Positions 22,392 through 31,033 of a DNA stretch of 64,000 nucleotides are shown piece after piece. A program made the position numbers and the translations under genes. This DNA is from JAVBLU01 sp031553225 (lineage in GTDB: Bacteria; Bacillota; Clostridia; Christensenellales; UBA1750): positions 4,439 through 68,438 of the forward strand of contig JAVBLU010000034.1 in assembly GCA_031553225.1 (NCBI GenBank). Direction: 5' to 3'. The notes under the pieces are model-generated. The model searched no databases. It was not told where the DNA came from and worked only from the letters and a program-made list of their open reading frames with translations. Positions within the stretch are counted from its first letter, which is position 1. Each line of letters starts with the position of its first letter.

Positions 22392-24269
22392 ATGTCCACC
22401 TCCGGCGAAGTGAAGATGCGGCGCGCAGGGCGGTTCTGCCCGTACTGGAAGCGGCTGTTCGGCGCGTATGGGCAGCTGCTTGCCACCATCGGCCGTGAGG
22501 CGCCCGTGATGGTGGCGGCCACGTTTCTGGCCGGCATCGCCGCCGGCCTTGTGTCCCTTCTGGCGGTGTACGCCACCCGCCACATTTTCGACGACGGCCT
22601 GCTGGTGGCCAGCGGAGCGATGACCTTCCGGCAGTACGCGCCGTACCTGGCGCTCTTCGTGCTCGCGCAGCTGCTGCCGGGCGTTATTGCCGACATTTAC
22701 ATCTACAGCTACGTACAGCCGCGCAGCCAGCTCATTCTGCGCACCTCGCTGCGCGCTCAAATGCTTCGGAAGATCGAGCGCATGAAGTACGAGCACTTTG
22801 AGGAGCCGGGCGCCATCGAGGTGATGGACAAGGCCTTCAACCGGGCGGACAACTCCGCCCGCCATATGTTTCCCATGTACGTTACCTGGACGCTCTCCAG
22901 CATGGTGACCAGCGTCGGACTGCTGTGCATGTTCGGCGCGGTGCGCTGGTGGCTGGTACCCGCGGCGCTGCTGCCCGCGGCCGCCGAAATCCTCCTCGCC
23001 CTGCGCGCCAACCAGAACATTTACGACGAGCTGGAGCTGTATTGGGCCAAGGAGCGGCGCTACCGGAACCTGGGCGATCTGCTCAAGGGCCGGGATGCCG
23101 CGCAGGAGATGCGCATGTTCGGCAGCGCGGACTACCTGATCAACGCATACGGCGAGCGTCTGGGCAGCCGCAACCGCGAGTACGAGCGCTTCTACTACAA
23201 GCACCTGAGGCGGCGCGTGCTGGGCGGCAACATTACAAAGCTCGCCACGATCGGCCTGGCGCTGCTGCTGTTGCTGCTCTATCTGCAGGGCGCGCTCAGC
23301 CTGGGCGCATTTATCGCCCTAACGCTGCAGGTCTTCAACACCCTGTTCGCCGTGCTGAACGGCAGCCTCATCTTTTTTCGCGCCAGCGGCATGCACATCA
23401 ACTTTTTTGATTATTATAACAAATACCTGAACCTGTCCGAAGAGCCGCAGAGCGGCGCGGACGACATGCCCGAGCGCTTCGACGTCGCTTTTGAGGACGT
23501 GTGGTTCCGCTACCCCGGCACAGACCGCGACGTGCTGCGGGGCGTGTCCTTCCGCGTTCCGGAGGGTGGGCGCGTGTCGCTTGTGGGGGAGAACGGCGAG
23601 GGCAAGTCCACGCTCATCAAGCTGCTGCTCGGGTTGTTCACGCCCGACCGGGGCCGCATTCTGGTGGGCGGGCGCGATCTGTCCACCCTGCCCTCCGCCG
23701 TGCGGGCGCGCATCTTCGGCCCGGTGTTTCAGGATTTTTCCCGTTACGGCATCCCTTTGAGCGAGAACATCGGCGTGGGCGACGTGGACCGGGTCAACGA
23801 CCGCGGCCGCGTGGAGGAGGCGGCCGCCAAGGGCAAGGTCGACAGCTTCGCGGCCGGCCTCCCCCAAGGATACGACACGGTGCTCGGCCGCGCGTTTGAG
23901 GGCGGGGTGGACATCTCCGGCGGCCAGTGGCAGCGGGTGGCCATCGCCCGCGCCTTTATGGGGGACAAGCCCGTGCTGTTGCTGGACGAGCCCACCGCGC
24001 AGCTGGATCCCATGGCCGAATCGCAGCTGTACGAGGAGTTTGCCCAGATGGCACAGGGGCGCACGGCTCTGCTCATCACGCATCGGCTCGGCTCCACGCG
24101 CATCACGGAGCGCATCTTTGTGCTGAGCCAGGGGCGCGTGGCCGAGGAAGGCAGCCACGAGGAGCTGATGGCGGCGGGCGGCATCTATGCGGAGATGTTT
24201 CGCGCACAGAGGAAGTGGTACGTGCGCGCCGAAGGCGGCATGGCGGGAGGGGGCGTCGCCCATGGCTGA
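22392..24269 (+). CDS. ABC exporter half-transporter, first subunit
   Basis: The 625-residue protein fuses an N-terminal transmembrane domain (about residues 1-330, with hydrophobic segments from VMVAATFLAGIAAGLVSLL onward) to a nucleotide-binding domain. The NBD has Walker A GENGEGKST, Q-loop PVFQDFS, signature ISGGQWQ (I for the usual L), Walker B VLLLDEPT and H-loop ITHR. No peptidase C39 domain is present. It pairs with the next gene, which overlaps it by eight bases, as a heterodimeric exporter for a lipid, peptide or drug. Start ATG follows GGGAGGGCG. The operon sits behind a promoter with an overlapping inverted repeat, downstream of the 44-residue gene. Confidence 0.92.
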   Translation: MSTSGEVKMRRAGRFCPYWKRLFGAYGQLLATIGREAPVMVAATFLAGIAAGLVSLLAVYATRHIFDDGLLVASGAMTFRQYAPYLALFVLAQLLPGVIADIYIYSYVQPRSQLILRTSLRAQMLRKIERMKYEHFEEPGAIEVMDKAFNRADNSARHMFPMYVTWTLSSMVTSVGLLCMFGAVRWWLVPAALLPAAAEILLALRANQNIYDELELYWAKERRYRNLGDLLKGRDAAQEMRMFGSADYLINAYGERLGSRNREYERFYYKHLRRRVLGGNITKLATIGLALLLLLLYLQGALSLGAFIALTLQVFNTLFAVLNGSLIFFRASGMHINFFDYYNKYLNLSEEPQSGADDMPERFDVAFEDVWFRYPGTDRDVLRGVSFRVPEGGRVSLVGENGEGKSTLIKLLLGLFTPDRGRILVGGRDLSTLPSAVRARIFGPVFQDFSRYGIPLSENIGVGDVDRVNDRGRVEEAAAKGKVDSFAAGLPQGYDTVLGRAFEGGVDISGGQWQRVAIARAFMGDKPVLLLDEPTAQLDPMAESQLYEEFAQMAQGRTALLITHRLGSTRITERIFVLSQGRVAEEGSHEELMAAGGIYAEMFRAQRKWYVRAEGGMAGGGVAHG

Positions 24270-26085
24270 GCATACCGACCGTACCGCCGCCGTGGAGGAG
24301 GCCGTTGGCCGCGAATACGCGCCCAAGTTTTCCCACTTAACGCGCTTGTTTCGCTATGTGTTCGCTTCCGCGCGGGGCATCTGCCTGGTTTTTTTCGGGC
24401 TGATGGTGCTTCTCTCCTTCCTGCGGCCGGCGCTGGCGCTGCTTTGGGGGCGCTACATCGATCTGGCGAGCGCACATCTGCCAGGCGGCCAGATTTTGCC
24501 CATGATCGGCCTGCTTTTTGGCTACTATCTCATCAACTTCTTCTCGCAGCTCATCGAGCGCTACACGTCTCGCATGGAGCAGATCGAGCGCCTGGACGTG
24601 GTGCAAACGAACCGTTTTCAGGAGTTCGTGCTCGGGCGCGTGCTGCGCAAGCTCTCCCGTCTAAGCCCCGAGTATTTCGAGGTGCCCAAAATCAACGACA
24701 TGATCAAGCGCAGCTGGGACTTTGTGAACAACGGCTGGGACGGCATGAGCTACGCCCTGATGATCCGCGGGTACACGATCATCGCCAAGGCCGTGTCCGT
24801 CTTGACCATCGCCCTGGCGCTGTGGGCGTTTCATCCTCTGCTTACGCTGTGCGTGCTGCTCGCGCCCATCCCAACGCTGTACACCACCTACGTGGGCGAG
24901 AAGCTGAAGTTCCGTTTCGTGCGCGACAACGCAAAGCTCCAGCGCGAGGCGGACTATTATCAGAATCTGATGCTGAAGGACGCCGTCAAGGAGATCAAGG
25001 CCCTGCGGCTGTTTCCCTTCTTCTTTGGCAAATGGAAGGCGCTGATGGACGAGTACACCCTGCGCGAGCGCAAGACGCAGCTGCGTCTTGCGCTTTTGTC
25101 GGCGGCCGGAGGGCTGATCGGCAACCTGGCCAGCGTGGCGGCGAACATCGGCGCGATTGCGCTGCTCACGGCCGGCCAGCTGAGTATCGGCGCGCTGGGC
25201 GCGGTCATGTCGCTCATCGGCACGCTCGTATCGGACACGGGGATGCTCTTCCGCGCCGTCGCGGAGTTTACCGGCAAGAAGCGCGACGCCGCACAGTTTT
25301 ACGAGCTGTACGACCTGCCGGAGGAACCGCAAGCGGATGGCGCGGACGAGCCGTTTGCCGGCCTGAGCGCGCAAAACCTGCGCTACCGGTACCCTCTGAC
25401 CGACCGCTACGCCCTGGACGGGGTGACGCTCAGCATTCGTCCGGGCGAGAAGGTGGCGCTGGTGGGCGAGAACGGCGCGGGGAAGACCACCTTTGTCAAA
25501 CTCGTCACGGGCATGCTCACCCCCTCGGAGGGGACCATCCTGTGGAACGGCAGGGACGCGGCGGAAACGCCCGCCGCCCGCCGCGCGTGCATGACAGCGG
25601 TGTTTCAGGAGCCGGTGCGCTACAGCGCCTTCACCGCGGGGCAAAACGTGCTGCTGGGCGAGCCGGGCGCCGCCGGGCCGGAGGGCGGCGTTGAGGAGGC
25701 CCTGCGCTTTGCCAGGCTGGACATTGCGCCCGAGCAGCTGCTGGGCAAGGACGTGGGCGGCACGGAGCTCTCCGGCGGGCAGTGGCAGAAGCTGGCTATC
25801 GCCCGCGGCGCGTACCGCAAGCGGGGCTTTTTGGTGCTGGACGAGCCCACGAGCAACCTGGACCCGCTGGCCGAGGCGGAGGTGTTCCAGCGCTACATCG
25901 ACATGGCCGCCGGAAGCACGGTGCTCATCGTCACGCACCGCATCTCCGTGGCCGCGCTGGCCGACCGGGTGATTGTGTTTGCCGGCGGCCGCGTGGCCGA
26001 GGACGGCACGCACGAGGAGCTGCTGCGAAGGAACGGCGCGTATGCACACCTGCTGCGCACGCAGAGCCAGTGGTACAAGCGCTGA
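24262..26085 (+). CDS. ABC exporter half-transporter, second subunit
   Basis: The 607-residue partner has an N-terminal transmembrane domain (about residues 25-330, including CLVFFGLMVLLSFLRPALALL) and a C-terminal NBD. The NBD has Walker A GENGAGKTT, a signature LSGGQWQ, Walker B FLVLDEPT and H-loop VTHR. The start ATG is within the end of the first subunit gene (8-base overlap), with GGGAGGGGG upstream, so expression is coupled. Both NBDs keep the catalytic Glu after Walker B, so there is no sign of a degenerate site. The exported substrate is unknown. A terminator follows at 26153-26189. Confidence 0.92.
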   Translation: MAEHTDRTAAVEEAVGREYAPKFSHLTRLFRYVFASARGICLVFFGLMVLLSFLRPALALLWGRYIDLASAHLPGGQILPMIGLLFGYYLINFFSQLIERYTSRMEQIERLDVVQTNRFQEFVLGRVLRKLSRLSPEYFEVPKINDMIKRSWDFVNNGWDGMSYALMIRGYTIIAKAVSVLTIALALWAFHPLLTLCVLLAPIPTLYTTYVGEKLKFRFVRDNAKLQREADYYQNLMLKDAVKEIKALRLFPFFFGKWKALMDEYTLRERKTQLRLALLSAAGGLIGNLASVAANIGAIALLTAGQLSIGALGAVMSLIGTLVSDTGMLFRAVAEFTGKKRDAAQFYELYDLPEEPQADGADEPFAGLSAQNLRYRYPLTDRYALDGVTLSIRPGEKVALVGENGAGKTTFVKLVTGMLTPSEGTILWNGRDAAETPAARRACMTAVFQEPVRYSAFTAGQNVLLGEPGAAGPEGGVEEALRFARLDIAPEQLLGKDVGGTELSGGQWQKLAIARGAYRKRGFLVLDEPTSNLDPLAEAEVFQRYIDMAAGSTVLIVTHRISVAALADRVIVFAGGRVAEDGTHEELLRRNGAYAHLLRTQSQWYKR

Positions 26086-26152
26086 CGAAGGGGGAGGGGC
26101 CCCCGGCCTGCGCCCAATACCATGTAGATAAGCTACTGCAGTCTATGCCTTC

Positions 26153-26189
26153 AAAGCCCTCCGCCCTCCATAGGAGGCGGGGGGCTTTT
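26153..26189 (+). terminator. Terminator of the ABC exporter operon
   Basis: AAAGCCC / GGGCTTT outer pairs with inner CCGCC / GGCGG and CTCC / GGAG, one mismatch and one bulge, then four T. It lies 68 bases past the second subunit. Confidence 0.8.
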
Positions 26190-26238
26190 GTGCCGGCGCT
26201 TCTTGGCGGGAAAAACTACGCGGCGCGCTCATGATGCG

Positions 26239-26254
26239 CAGTATAGCTATACTG
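26239..26254. repeat. Perfect 16-bp palindrome
   Basis: CAGTATAGCTATACTG is an exact palindrome in the otherwise empty 26190-26367 gap between the exporter terminator and the convergent GNAT gene. It has the size of a dimer-binding operator but is not placed near any recognised promoter. Confidence 0.5.
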
Positions 26255-26367
26255 GAACGTTCGGCGCACCATCGCCATCTTCATCTGCACGATCTTCATG
26301 CCGCCGAGTCTGCGCGGGCTTTCATACCGATCCGCCCGGCATGAGGACGCAGGCCGCGGCGCGCGGC

Positions 26368-26835
26368 CTATAGCATGCCCCTGTACATGCCCGGTTCGGA
26401 AGAAGGGATGACGGTTGCGCCTACGGCCTTCTCGTAGTAGCCCACCGGACCGGCCCAGCCGATGATGGCGTAGCCGTAGCCGTCCTGGTGCATGGCGTTC
26501 AGGCAGGCGAGCAGCAGCGTGGTGCCGATGCCGCGCTTTCGGTGTTCCTCGCCCACGCCCGTCGGGCCGAAAAAGTTTTTGGCGGCCGCGTCGTAGCAGG
26601 CAAAGCCGAGTATCTGTTTGTCCTGAACGGCGATGTAGCAGGCGATGGGCGAACGGCTGAGCGCCACGGCCGTCTCGCTGGCCCACCCCTCGCCGAAGCG
26701 CTCCCGCACAAAGGCGACAACGCGCGTCGCCTCGGCCGCCATCGCGCGGCGCACGCTTACCCCCTCGGCTTTCAGGCGCTCGTCGCGCAGGTCGCCGCTG
26801 CACACGTCGTACAGCTTCACAAGCATGTCGGGCAT
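26368..26835 (-). CDS. GNAT-family N-acetyltransferase
   Basis: The 155-residue protein has the GNAT core. Residues 60-80 hold IACYIAVQDKQILGFACYD, the acetyl-CoA pyrophosphate loop is VGEEHRKRGIGTTLLLACL (about residues 95-113), and a C-terminal region contains GWAGPVGYYEKAVGA. It would transfer an acetyl group from acetyl-CoA to an amine; the acceptor is unknown. The ATG at 26835 has AAGGAGGA upstream. It is divergent from the aldo/keto reductase and convergent with the exporter operon, with no functional tie evident. Confidence 0.87.
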   Translation of the reverse strand: MPDMLVKLYDVCSGDLRDERLKAEGVSVRRAMAAEATRVVAFVRERFGEGWASETAVALSRSPIACYIAVQDKQILGFACYDAAAKNFFGPTGVGEEHRKRGIGTTLLLACLNAMHQDGYGYAIIGWAGPVGYYEKAVGATVIPSSEPGMYRGML

Positions 26836-26868
26836 GTTCTCTCCTCCTTATGGCGGTCAAGCGGGCGC

Positions 26869-26897
26869 TTGCCTTGCTGGCAAAATGCTGGTAGTAT
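26869..26897 (+). promoter_or_regulatory. Promoter of the aldo/keto reductase gene
   Basis: TTGCCT (26869-26874), a 17-base spacer and TAGTAT (26892-26897), about 50 bases before the reductase start at 26946. Confidence 0.65.
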
Positions 26898-26945
26898 GTG
26901 CGCAGGACGCATGCGCCGCGGGCGGCGCGGAAAGAGGGCGGCTTC

Positions 26946-27890
26946 ATGAAAAAGATCCACATTGCAGACGGCGTGGACATCACGGACATTTCCATGGGCG
27001 CTGGGTCGCTGGGGAACCCGGACCGCGAGGACATCTGCTTTGCGCTTCTGGACCGCTACGTGGAGATGGGCGGCAACTGCATGGACACGGCCCGCGTGTA
27101 CGGAAACGGCAACACGGACGTCATGCTCGGCCGGTGGATCAAATCACGGCGCCACCGCGATAAAATGGTGCTGTGCGCCAAGGGCTGCCACCCGGCGCGG
27201 GAGAATATGTTCGTCAACCGTCTCTCGCCCAAGGACATCACCGGCGATCTGGAGGAGTCCCTTTCGGCCCTGCAGACCGACCATGCGGACATGTTCCTGC
27301 TGCACAGGGACGATTCGCGCATGCCCGTGGACACGATTATGCAGACGCTGCACGCCCTTGTGAAGGCGGGCAAGACCCTGGCGGTCGGGTGCTCGAACTG
27401 GACGGTCGGGCGCATCAACGAGGCGAACCAGTTCGCCCGGAAAAACGGCTTAACGCCGTTTTCCGTGTGCCAGCTGCACTACGGCCTGGCGCAGACCACC
27501 GCCGCCCAAACCAGGGATATCACCCACGTGCCCATGAGCCCCATCGAGGCGCAGTGGTACCGCGAGGAGCAGTTCCCCATCATGGGCTTTGGCTGCCAGG
27601 GCCGCGGGTTCTATGCGCGCTATGCCGCGGGCGCGGAGCAGAAGGAAGGCACGCGTCAGTTCTACATGTGGCTTCCCGAGAACCTGCGCAGGGCCGACCG
27701 CCTCATCAAGCTGGCCGCCGACCTGCACACGAACGTGTCCGCCTTGGCCGTGGCCTACGCGCGCGATTCCGGCCTGCGCTGCTCGGCGCTGTGCGCGTTC
27801 TCCTCGCTGGCGCAAATGGAGGAGTCCTTCGACGCGCTGCGCCTTGCGCTTACCCCCGCGCAGATCGCCTATCTGGAGAGCGGCGCGTAA
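26946..27890 (+). CDS. Aldo/keto reductase
   Basis: The 314-residue NADPH-type oxidoreductase keeps the catalytic tetrad of the superfamily: Asp in NCMDTARVYG, Tyr in RVYGNG, Lys in LCAKGCH and His in LLHRDD. Later motifs VGCSNWTVGRI and the C-terminal cofactor region (SALCAFSSLAQMEES) also fit. It probably reduces a sugar aldehyde, ketone or related carbonyl. The ATG at 26946 gives the family-length protein. It is convergent with, and two bases from, the deoxyhypusine-synthase-like gene, in a cluster with HAD and PfkB genes. The N-terminal motif MGAGSLG and the SPIEAQWYREEQF segment place it among less-studied AKRs acting on sugars; specificity is not known. Confidence 0.87.
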   Translation: MKKIHIADGVDITDISMGAGSLGNPDREDICFALLDRYVEMGGNCMDTARVYGNGNTDVMLGRWIKSRRHRDKMVLCAKGCHPARENMFVNRLSPKDITGDLEESLSALQTDHADMFLLHRDDSRMPVDTIMQTLHALVKAGKTLAVGCSNWTVGRINEANQFARKNGLTPFSVCQLHYGLAQTTAAQTRDITHVPMSPIEAQWYREEQFPIMGFGCQGRGFYARYAAGAEQKEGTRQFYMWLPENLRRADRLIKLAADLHTNVSALAVAYARDSGLRCSALCAFSSLAQMEESFDALRLALTPAQIAYLESGA

Positions 27891-27892
27891 AC

Positions 27893-28840
27893 CTACAGCA
27901 GCGCCAGGACGCGGTTGTACAGCGAAGGGATGCTCACGGCGTGGTCCAGGCAGAAATGGTAGCCCCGCCCGCCCTGCGAGGTGGGCCGGTTGACGATGTT
28001 CTTGCGCGGCCGGTAATAGTACAGCGGGTCGTCGTACCCAATTTTGCACCGGTAATCATGAAGATCCACCAGATCGAAGTTGGCCGTGGTGATCTGGAAG
28101 GTGGGATACCCGAGGTTCCTTGCGACGGACAGGGCCTTGAGGAACACCTCCGGCCCGATGACGGCCGAGCCGAAGTTGAGGTAGACGCCGCCGTGCAGCG
28201 CCGCGACCGAGGCGCACATGCGCCGAAAGTCGGTTTGCACGCATGCGCCGATGGCGGCGAAGTCGCAGGCCGGGTGCTGGTGGATGATGTCCGTGCCCAG
28301 CGCCACGCTGTAGGTGGCGGGCACGCCCTTTGCCTGCGCCTGGTAGAGGATGCAGTCCGCAAGGTATGGAAAACGCTCCGCGTGCGCGTCCATGTAACGC
28401 GCCAGGCTTTCGCCGTACCCCCAGCCACGCCGGGCCCCCTCGATGAGCGCCTCGTTCATCCAGCGCCCGGTCTCCTCCCACATGCCGAAGGAGCCGTCCT
28501 CGATGGCGGTCGGCACGTCCTCGGAGGTGCCGCCCAGGTACGCGAGCTCAAAGTCGTGGATGCTCGTCGCGCCGTTTCCGGCGACGTGCGTGATCACGCC
28601 GCGCTTGATCAGGTCGATGACGTAGCGCGACAGCCCGCATTTGACCACATGCGCGCCCATAGACCAGATGACAGGCGCGCCGTTTGTGCGCGCCGATACG
28701 ATGCGCTCGCATAGGTCGTCCAGCTCGAGGCTGGCAAGTTGCGGCGCAGGGCTGTCCGGCCGGGCGAGCGTGTCGATGGTCACAAGGTTTCGGCGCCCCG
28801 CCGCCGGGTAGGTCGTAATGCGCGCAAAGTCGATGTTCAT
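27893..28840 (-). CDS. Deoxyhypusine synthase-like protein
   Basis: The 315-residue protein has clear deoxyhypusine synthase family marks: MGAHVVKCGLS (61-71), GNGATSIHDFELA (88-100), GGTSEDV (103-109), DGSFGMWEET (115-124) and VYLNFGSAVIGPE near 226. By eye, the family's catalytic Lys (in eukaryotic SWGKI) falls on Arg in LSVARN (about residue 241), and about 70 residues follow it. Bacteria lack eIF5A and hypusine, so this is not a canonical synthase. NAD-dependent chemistry on another substrate is likely. It is in the same transcript as a HAD phosphatase and opposite a PfkB kinase, which suggests a sugar-related pathway. AGGGGGC precedes the ATG at 28840. Confidence 0.78.
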   Translation of the reverse strand: MNIDFARITTYPAAGRRNLVTIDTLARPDSPAPQLASLELDDLCERIVSARTNGAPVIWSMGAHVVKCGLSRYVIDLIKRGVITHVAGNGATSIHDFELAYLGGTSEDVPTAIEDGSFGMWEETGRWMNEALIEGARRGWGYGESLARYMDAHAERFPYLADCILYQAQAKGVPATYSVALGTDIIHQHPACDFAAIGACVQTDFRRMCASVAALHGGVYLNFGSAVIGPEVFLKALSVARNLGYPTFQITTANFDLVDLHDYRCKIGYDDPLYYYRPRKNIVNRPTSQGGRGYHFCLDHAVSIPSLYNRVLALL

Positions 28841-28893
28841 GCCTGCGCCCCCTATGTGCGATCCGCCTGATGAGAGCCGCTGCGTCCGGCCGG

Positions 28894-29700
28894 TTAAAGG
28901 CGCAATCGGCGGGTGATCTCGGCGATGTCAGAGAAGTCGTCCACGATCACGTCCGCCCCGGCGGCTTTCAGACGCGCGTATTTTTTTTGGTTCATGCCCA
29001 AACCGCGCTCTTCGTCGCTTGCAACGCCCAGCGTACGCGCGCCGATGGCGCGTCCCAGGGCGATCTCCACCTTGCCGTCGCCCACCACAAGCACCTGGCT
29101 GCCGGACAGGCCGTGCTCCTGCAGCAGACGGCGCATCACGGCCTCCTTGGAGCACTCGGCGCGGCCGACCGGCGCGCCGTCCACGCTGTCAAACAGCGGC
29201 AGGGCGTCGAGCTCGGCCGCCTCGCGCCGCACGTCCGGGTCGTCCGTACCGCTCGCCACGTGGATGCGCACGCCCTTTTCGCGCAGCGCGGCCACGAACT
29301 GCAAAGCGCCCCGCACCAGGTAGTGCTCCGGACCTTTGCGGCCGGAGCGGATCTCCTCAATGCGCGCGTTCACCGGCTCCATCAGGCGGCGGTTGTACTC
29401 GCCCTTGAAGTACCAGGGATCATCCGGCAGGCCGGCTCCGCCGCCCGCGCGCAGCTGAGCGTTCAGCCACTGCATCTGCACGATGGTCTGCAGGCCGGCG
29501 GACTGGTCAAGGTATGCGTCCACTTTCGCGCGCAGATCCTGCGTTACGGGGCCGTCCCCCGCAAGCAGCTCGCACATCATCGGGCCCATCACGCCCTCCC
29601 AGCCGTGGCGGAGCGTGGAGATCGTGCCGTCAAAGTCGAACACCGCCGCCTGAAGCGGCGGCAGGCCGTCGGGAAGTGGCCGCAGAGTGTCGACGTGCAT
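28894..29700 (-). CDS. HAD-superfamily hydrolase
   Basis: The 268-residue phosphatase has HAD motif I VFDFDGTIST (about residues 19-28), an alpha-helical cap (about 45-130), motif II region HVASGTDD (about 160) and motif III/IV VVGDGKVEIALGRAIGA followed by GVASDEERG. It would hydrolyse a sugar phosphate or similar small phosphate in the cytoplasm. The ATG at 29700 follows AAAGGGGCG, about 85 bases inside the transcript from the promoter at 29791-29819. It is the first gene of a two-gene unit with the deoxyhypusine-synthase-like gene and is divergent from a PfkB kinase. Confidence 0.87.
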   Translation of the reverse strand: MHVDTLRPLPDGLPPLQAAVFDFDGTISTLRHGWEGVMGPMMCELLAGDGPVTQDLRAKVDAYLDQSAGLQTIVQMQWLNAQLRAGGGAGLPDDPWYFKGEYNRRLMEPVNARIEEIRSGRKGPEHYLVRGALQFVAALREKGVRIHVASGTDDPDVRREAAELDALPLFDSVDGAPVGRAECSKEAVMRRLLQEHGLSGSQVLVVGDGKVEIALGRAIGARTLGVASDEERGLGMNQKKYARLKAAGADVIVDDFSDIAEITRRLRL

Positions 29701-29790
29701 GGGCGACGCCCCTTTCTGCCCGAATCCGCGCCCCCATGAGGGACGCGGCGCGAAACTCGTCATGCGTGAACAGAGCTCCGCTTGATGACG

Positions 29791-29819
29791 ATTATACTGT
29801 CTGGCCAAAAAAATGTAAA
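29791..29819 (-). promoter_or_regulatory. Promoter of the HAD and DHS-like genes
   Basis: On the minus strand TTTACA (29814-29819), a 17-base spacer and a perfect TATAAT (29791-29796). Confidence 0.8.
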
Positions 29820-29853
29820 TCCGGTCGCGGGAAAGGCCGGGACGTTGCCCGGG

Positions 29854-29882
29854 TTGAAACGGAGCGGTTTGTCCGCTATACT
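29854..29882 (+). promoter_or_regulatory. Promoter of the PfkB and EamA genes
   Basis: TTGAAA (29854-29859), a 17-base spacer and TATACT (29877-29882). It is back-to-back with the HAD promoter, so the two arms of the cluster could be co-regulated from the 29.79-29.88 kb region. Confidence 0.78.
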
Positions 29883-29986
29883 GAACAAATGACGAGGAAC
29901 CCAAGGCGGACCATCCTTGGCTCCTTGCGGAAACCCGAGATGGAAACGCGAAATCATTGCATACCTGGACGATCGGGGGTGGGAGC

Positions 29987-31015
29987 ATGGGCGTTTATGC
30001 GCAGGGCGCCGCACTGCGGCGCGAGCGGCTGGCCTCACTGCTTTCGCGCATGGCGGGCCTTACGGCGGTGCTTGCTGGCGATGTGTGCGTGGATGTGTAC
30101 TGGATGGCGGACATGCGCAAAAGCGAGCTGTCGCGCGAGACGCCTCATTTCCCGCTGCCCGTTACACACGAGAGCGCCGCCCTGGGTGCCGGCGGCAACG
30201 TGGCCGCCAACCTGCGCGCGCTTGGCGCGTTCGTGCGCGCCGTAGGCGCGGCCGGGGACGACTGGCGGGGCGACTTGCTGCGCCGCCTGCTGCGGGATAT
30301 CGGCGATTCGGGCGAGGGGATCGTACAGGCGGCGGGGATGACCTTCGCCTACTGCAAACCCGTTCGCTGCGGCATCTCCGAGGTGCGCTACGAGGACCCG
30401 CGCATCGACTTCACGCGCCTTGCGCCCTTATCCGAGGCAGAGGAAGGGCTTGTGCTGCGTGCGCTTGAGCGCGCCGCCGACGGCGCTGACGTGGTGTGCG
30501 TGGCCGACCAGTTCGCCAACGGCTCGATTACCCCCCGCGTACGGGAGGCCCTTGCGGACACCGCCCGGCGCATGCCCGTGGTGGTGGACTCGCGCGACCG
30601 CATCGGTTTGTACCGCGGGGCGTTTGTGCTAAAGCCCAACGAGGTGGAGTTGGGCCGGGCGACCCGCCGGCCCCTGCGGCGAAGCGATCTGTCGGCCTGC
30701 GCGGATGCGGCGGGGGAACTCTCGGCGCTCACCGGCGCGCGCGTGTGCGTGACGCTCGGTCCGGACGGATGCCTTGCGCCCGGCGATCCGTCCGTGCACG
30801 TGCCGGGCGTAAGCGTGCCGCCTCCCGTGGACACGGTCGGCGCGGGCGATACGTTCCTGGCGGCCTTTGCGCTTGCCCTGGCGGCGGGCGCTGAGGCGTC
30901 CGAGGCGGCGGCCGTGGGCAACCTCGCCTCCAGCGTTACCGTGCGCAAGATCGGCTGCACGGGCACAGCCACGGCCGAGGAGATTCTGCGGCAGTTCAAA
31001 GAGTTAGAAGAGTAA
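29987..31015 (+). CDS. PfkB-family carbohydrate kinase, HldE-N/RfaE-like
   Basis: The 342-residue ribokinase-type kinase resembles the heptose-7-phosphate kinase domain of HldE: VLAGDVCVDVYWMADM (about 29-44), LSRETPHFPLPVTHES (about 51-66) and GAGGNVAANLRALGA (about 69-83). Ribokinase signature 2 with the catalytic Asp is VDTVGAGDTFLAAFAL (near residue 285). It phosphorylates a sugar or sugar acid. No nucleotidyltransferase domain is attached, so ADP-heptose synthesis is not implied. The ATG at 29987 follows GGGGGTGGGAG; a TTG at 29957 is less likely. It is divergent from HAD and DHS-like genes and precedes an EamA transporter 18 bases downstream. Confidence 0.87.
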   Translation: MGVYAQGAALRRERLASLLSRMAGLTAVLAGDVCVDVYWMADMRKSELSRETPHFPLPVTHESAALGAGGNVAANLRALGAFVRAVGAAGDDWRGDLLRRLLRDIGDSGEGIVQAAGMTFAYCKPVRCGISEVRYEDPRIDFTRLAPLSEAEEGLVLRALERAADGADVVCVADQFANGSITPRVREALADTARRMPVVVDSRDRIGLYRGAFVLKPNEVELGRATRRPLRRSDLSACADAAGELSALTGARVCVTLGPDGCLAPGDPSVHVPGVSVPPPVDTVGAGDTFLAAFALALAAGAEASEAAAVGNLASSVTVRKIGCTGTATAEEILRQFKELEE

Positions 31016-31033
31016 GGAGTCGGCGGTAGGAAT

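Noticed and set aside
26216..26299. 27-codon minus-strand frame beside the 16-bp palindrome
   Set aside because: There is no ribosome binding site, promoter or terminator, and part of the frame is the palindrome itself.
29987..31015. hldE (bifunctional heptose kinase/adenylyltransferase)
   Set aside because: The kinase half resembles HldE, but no nucleotidyltransferase domain or other ADP-heptose genes are present, and the organism looks Gram-positive.
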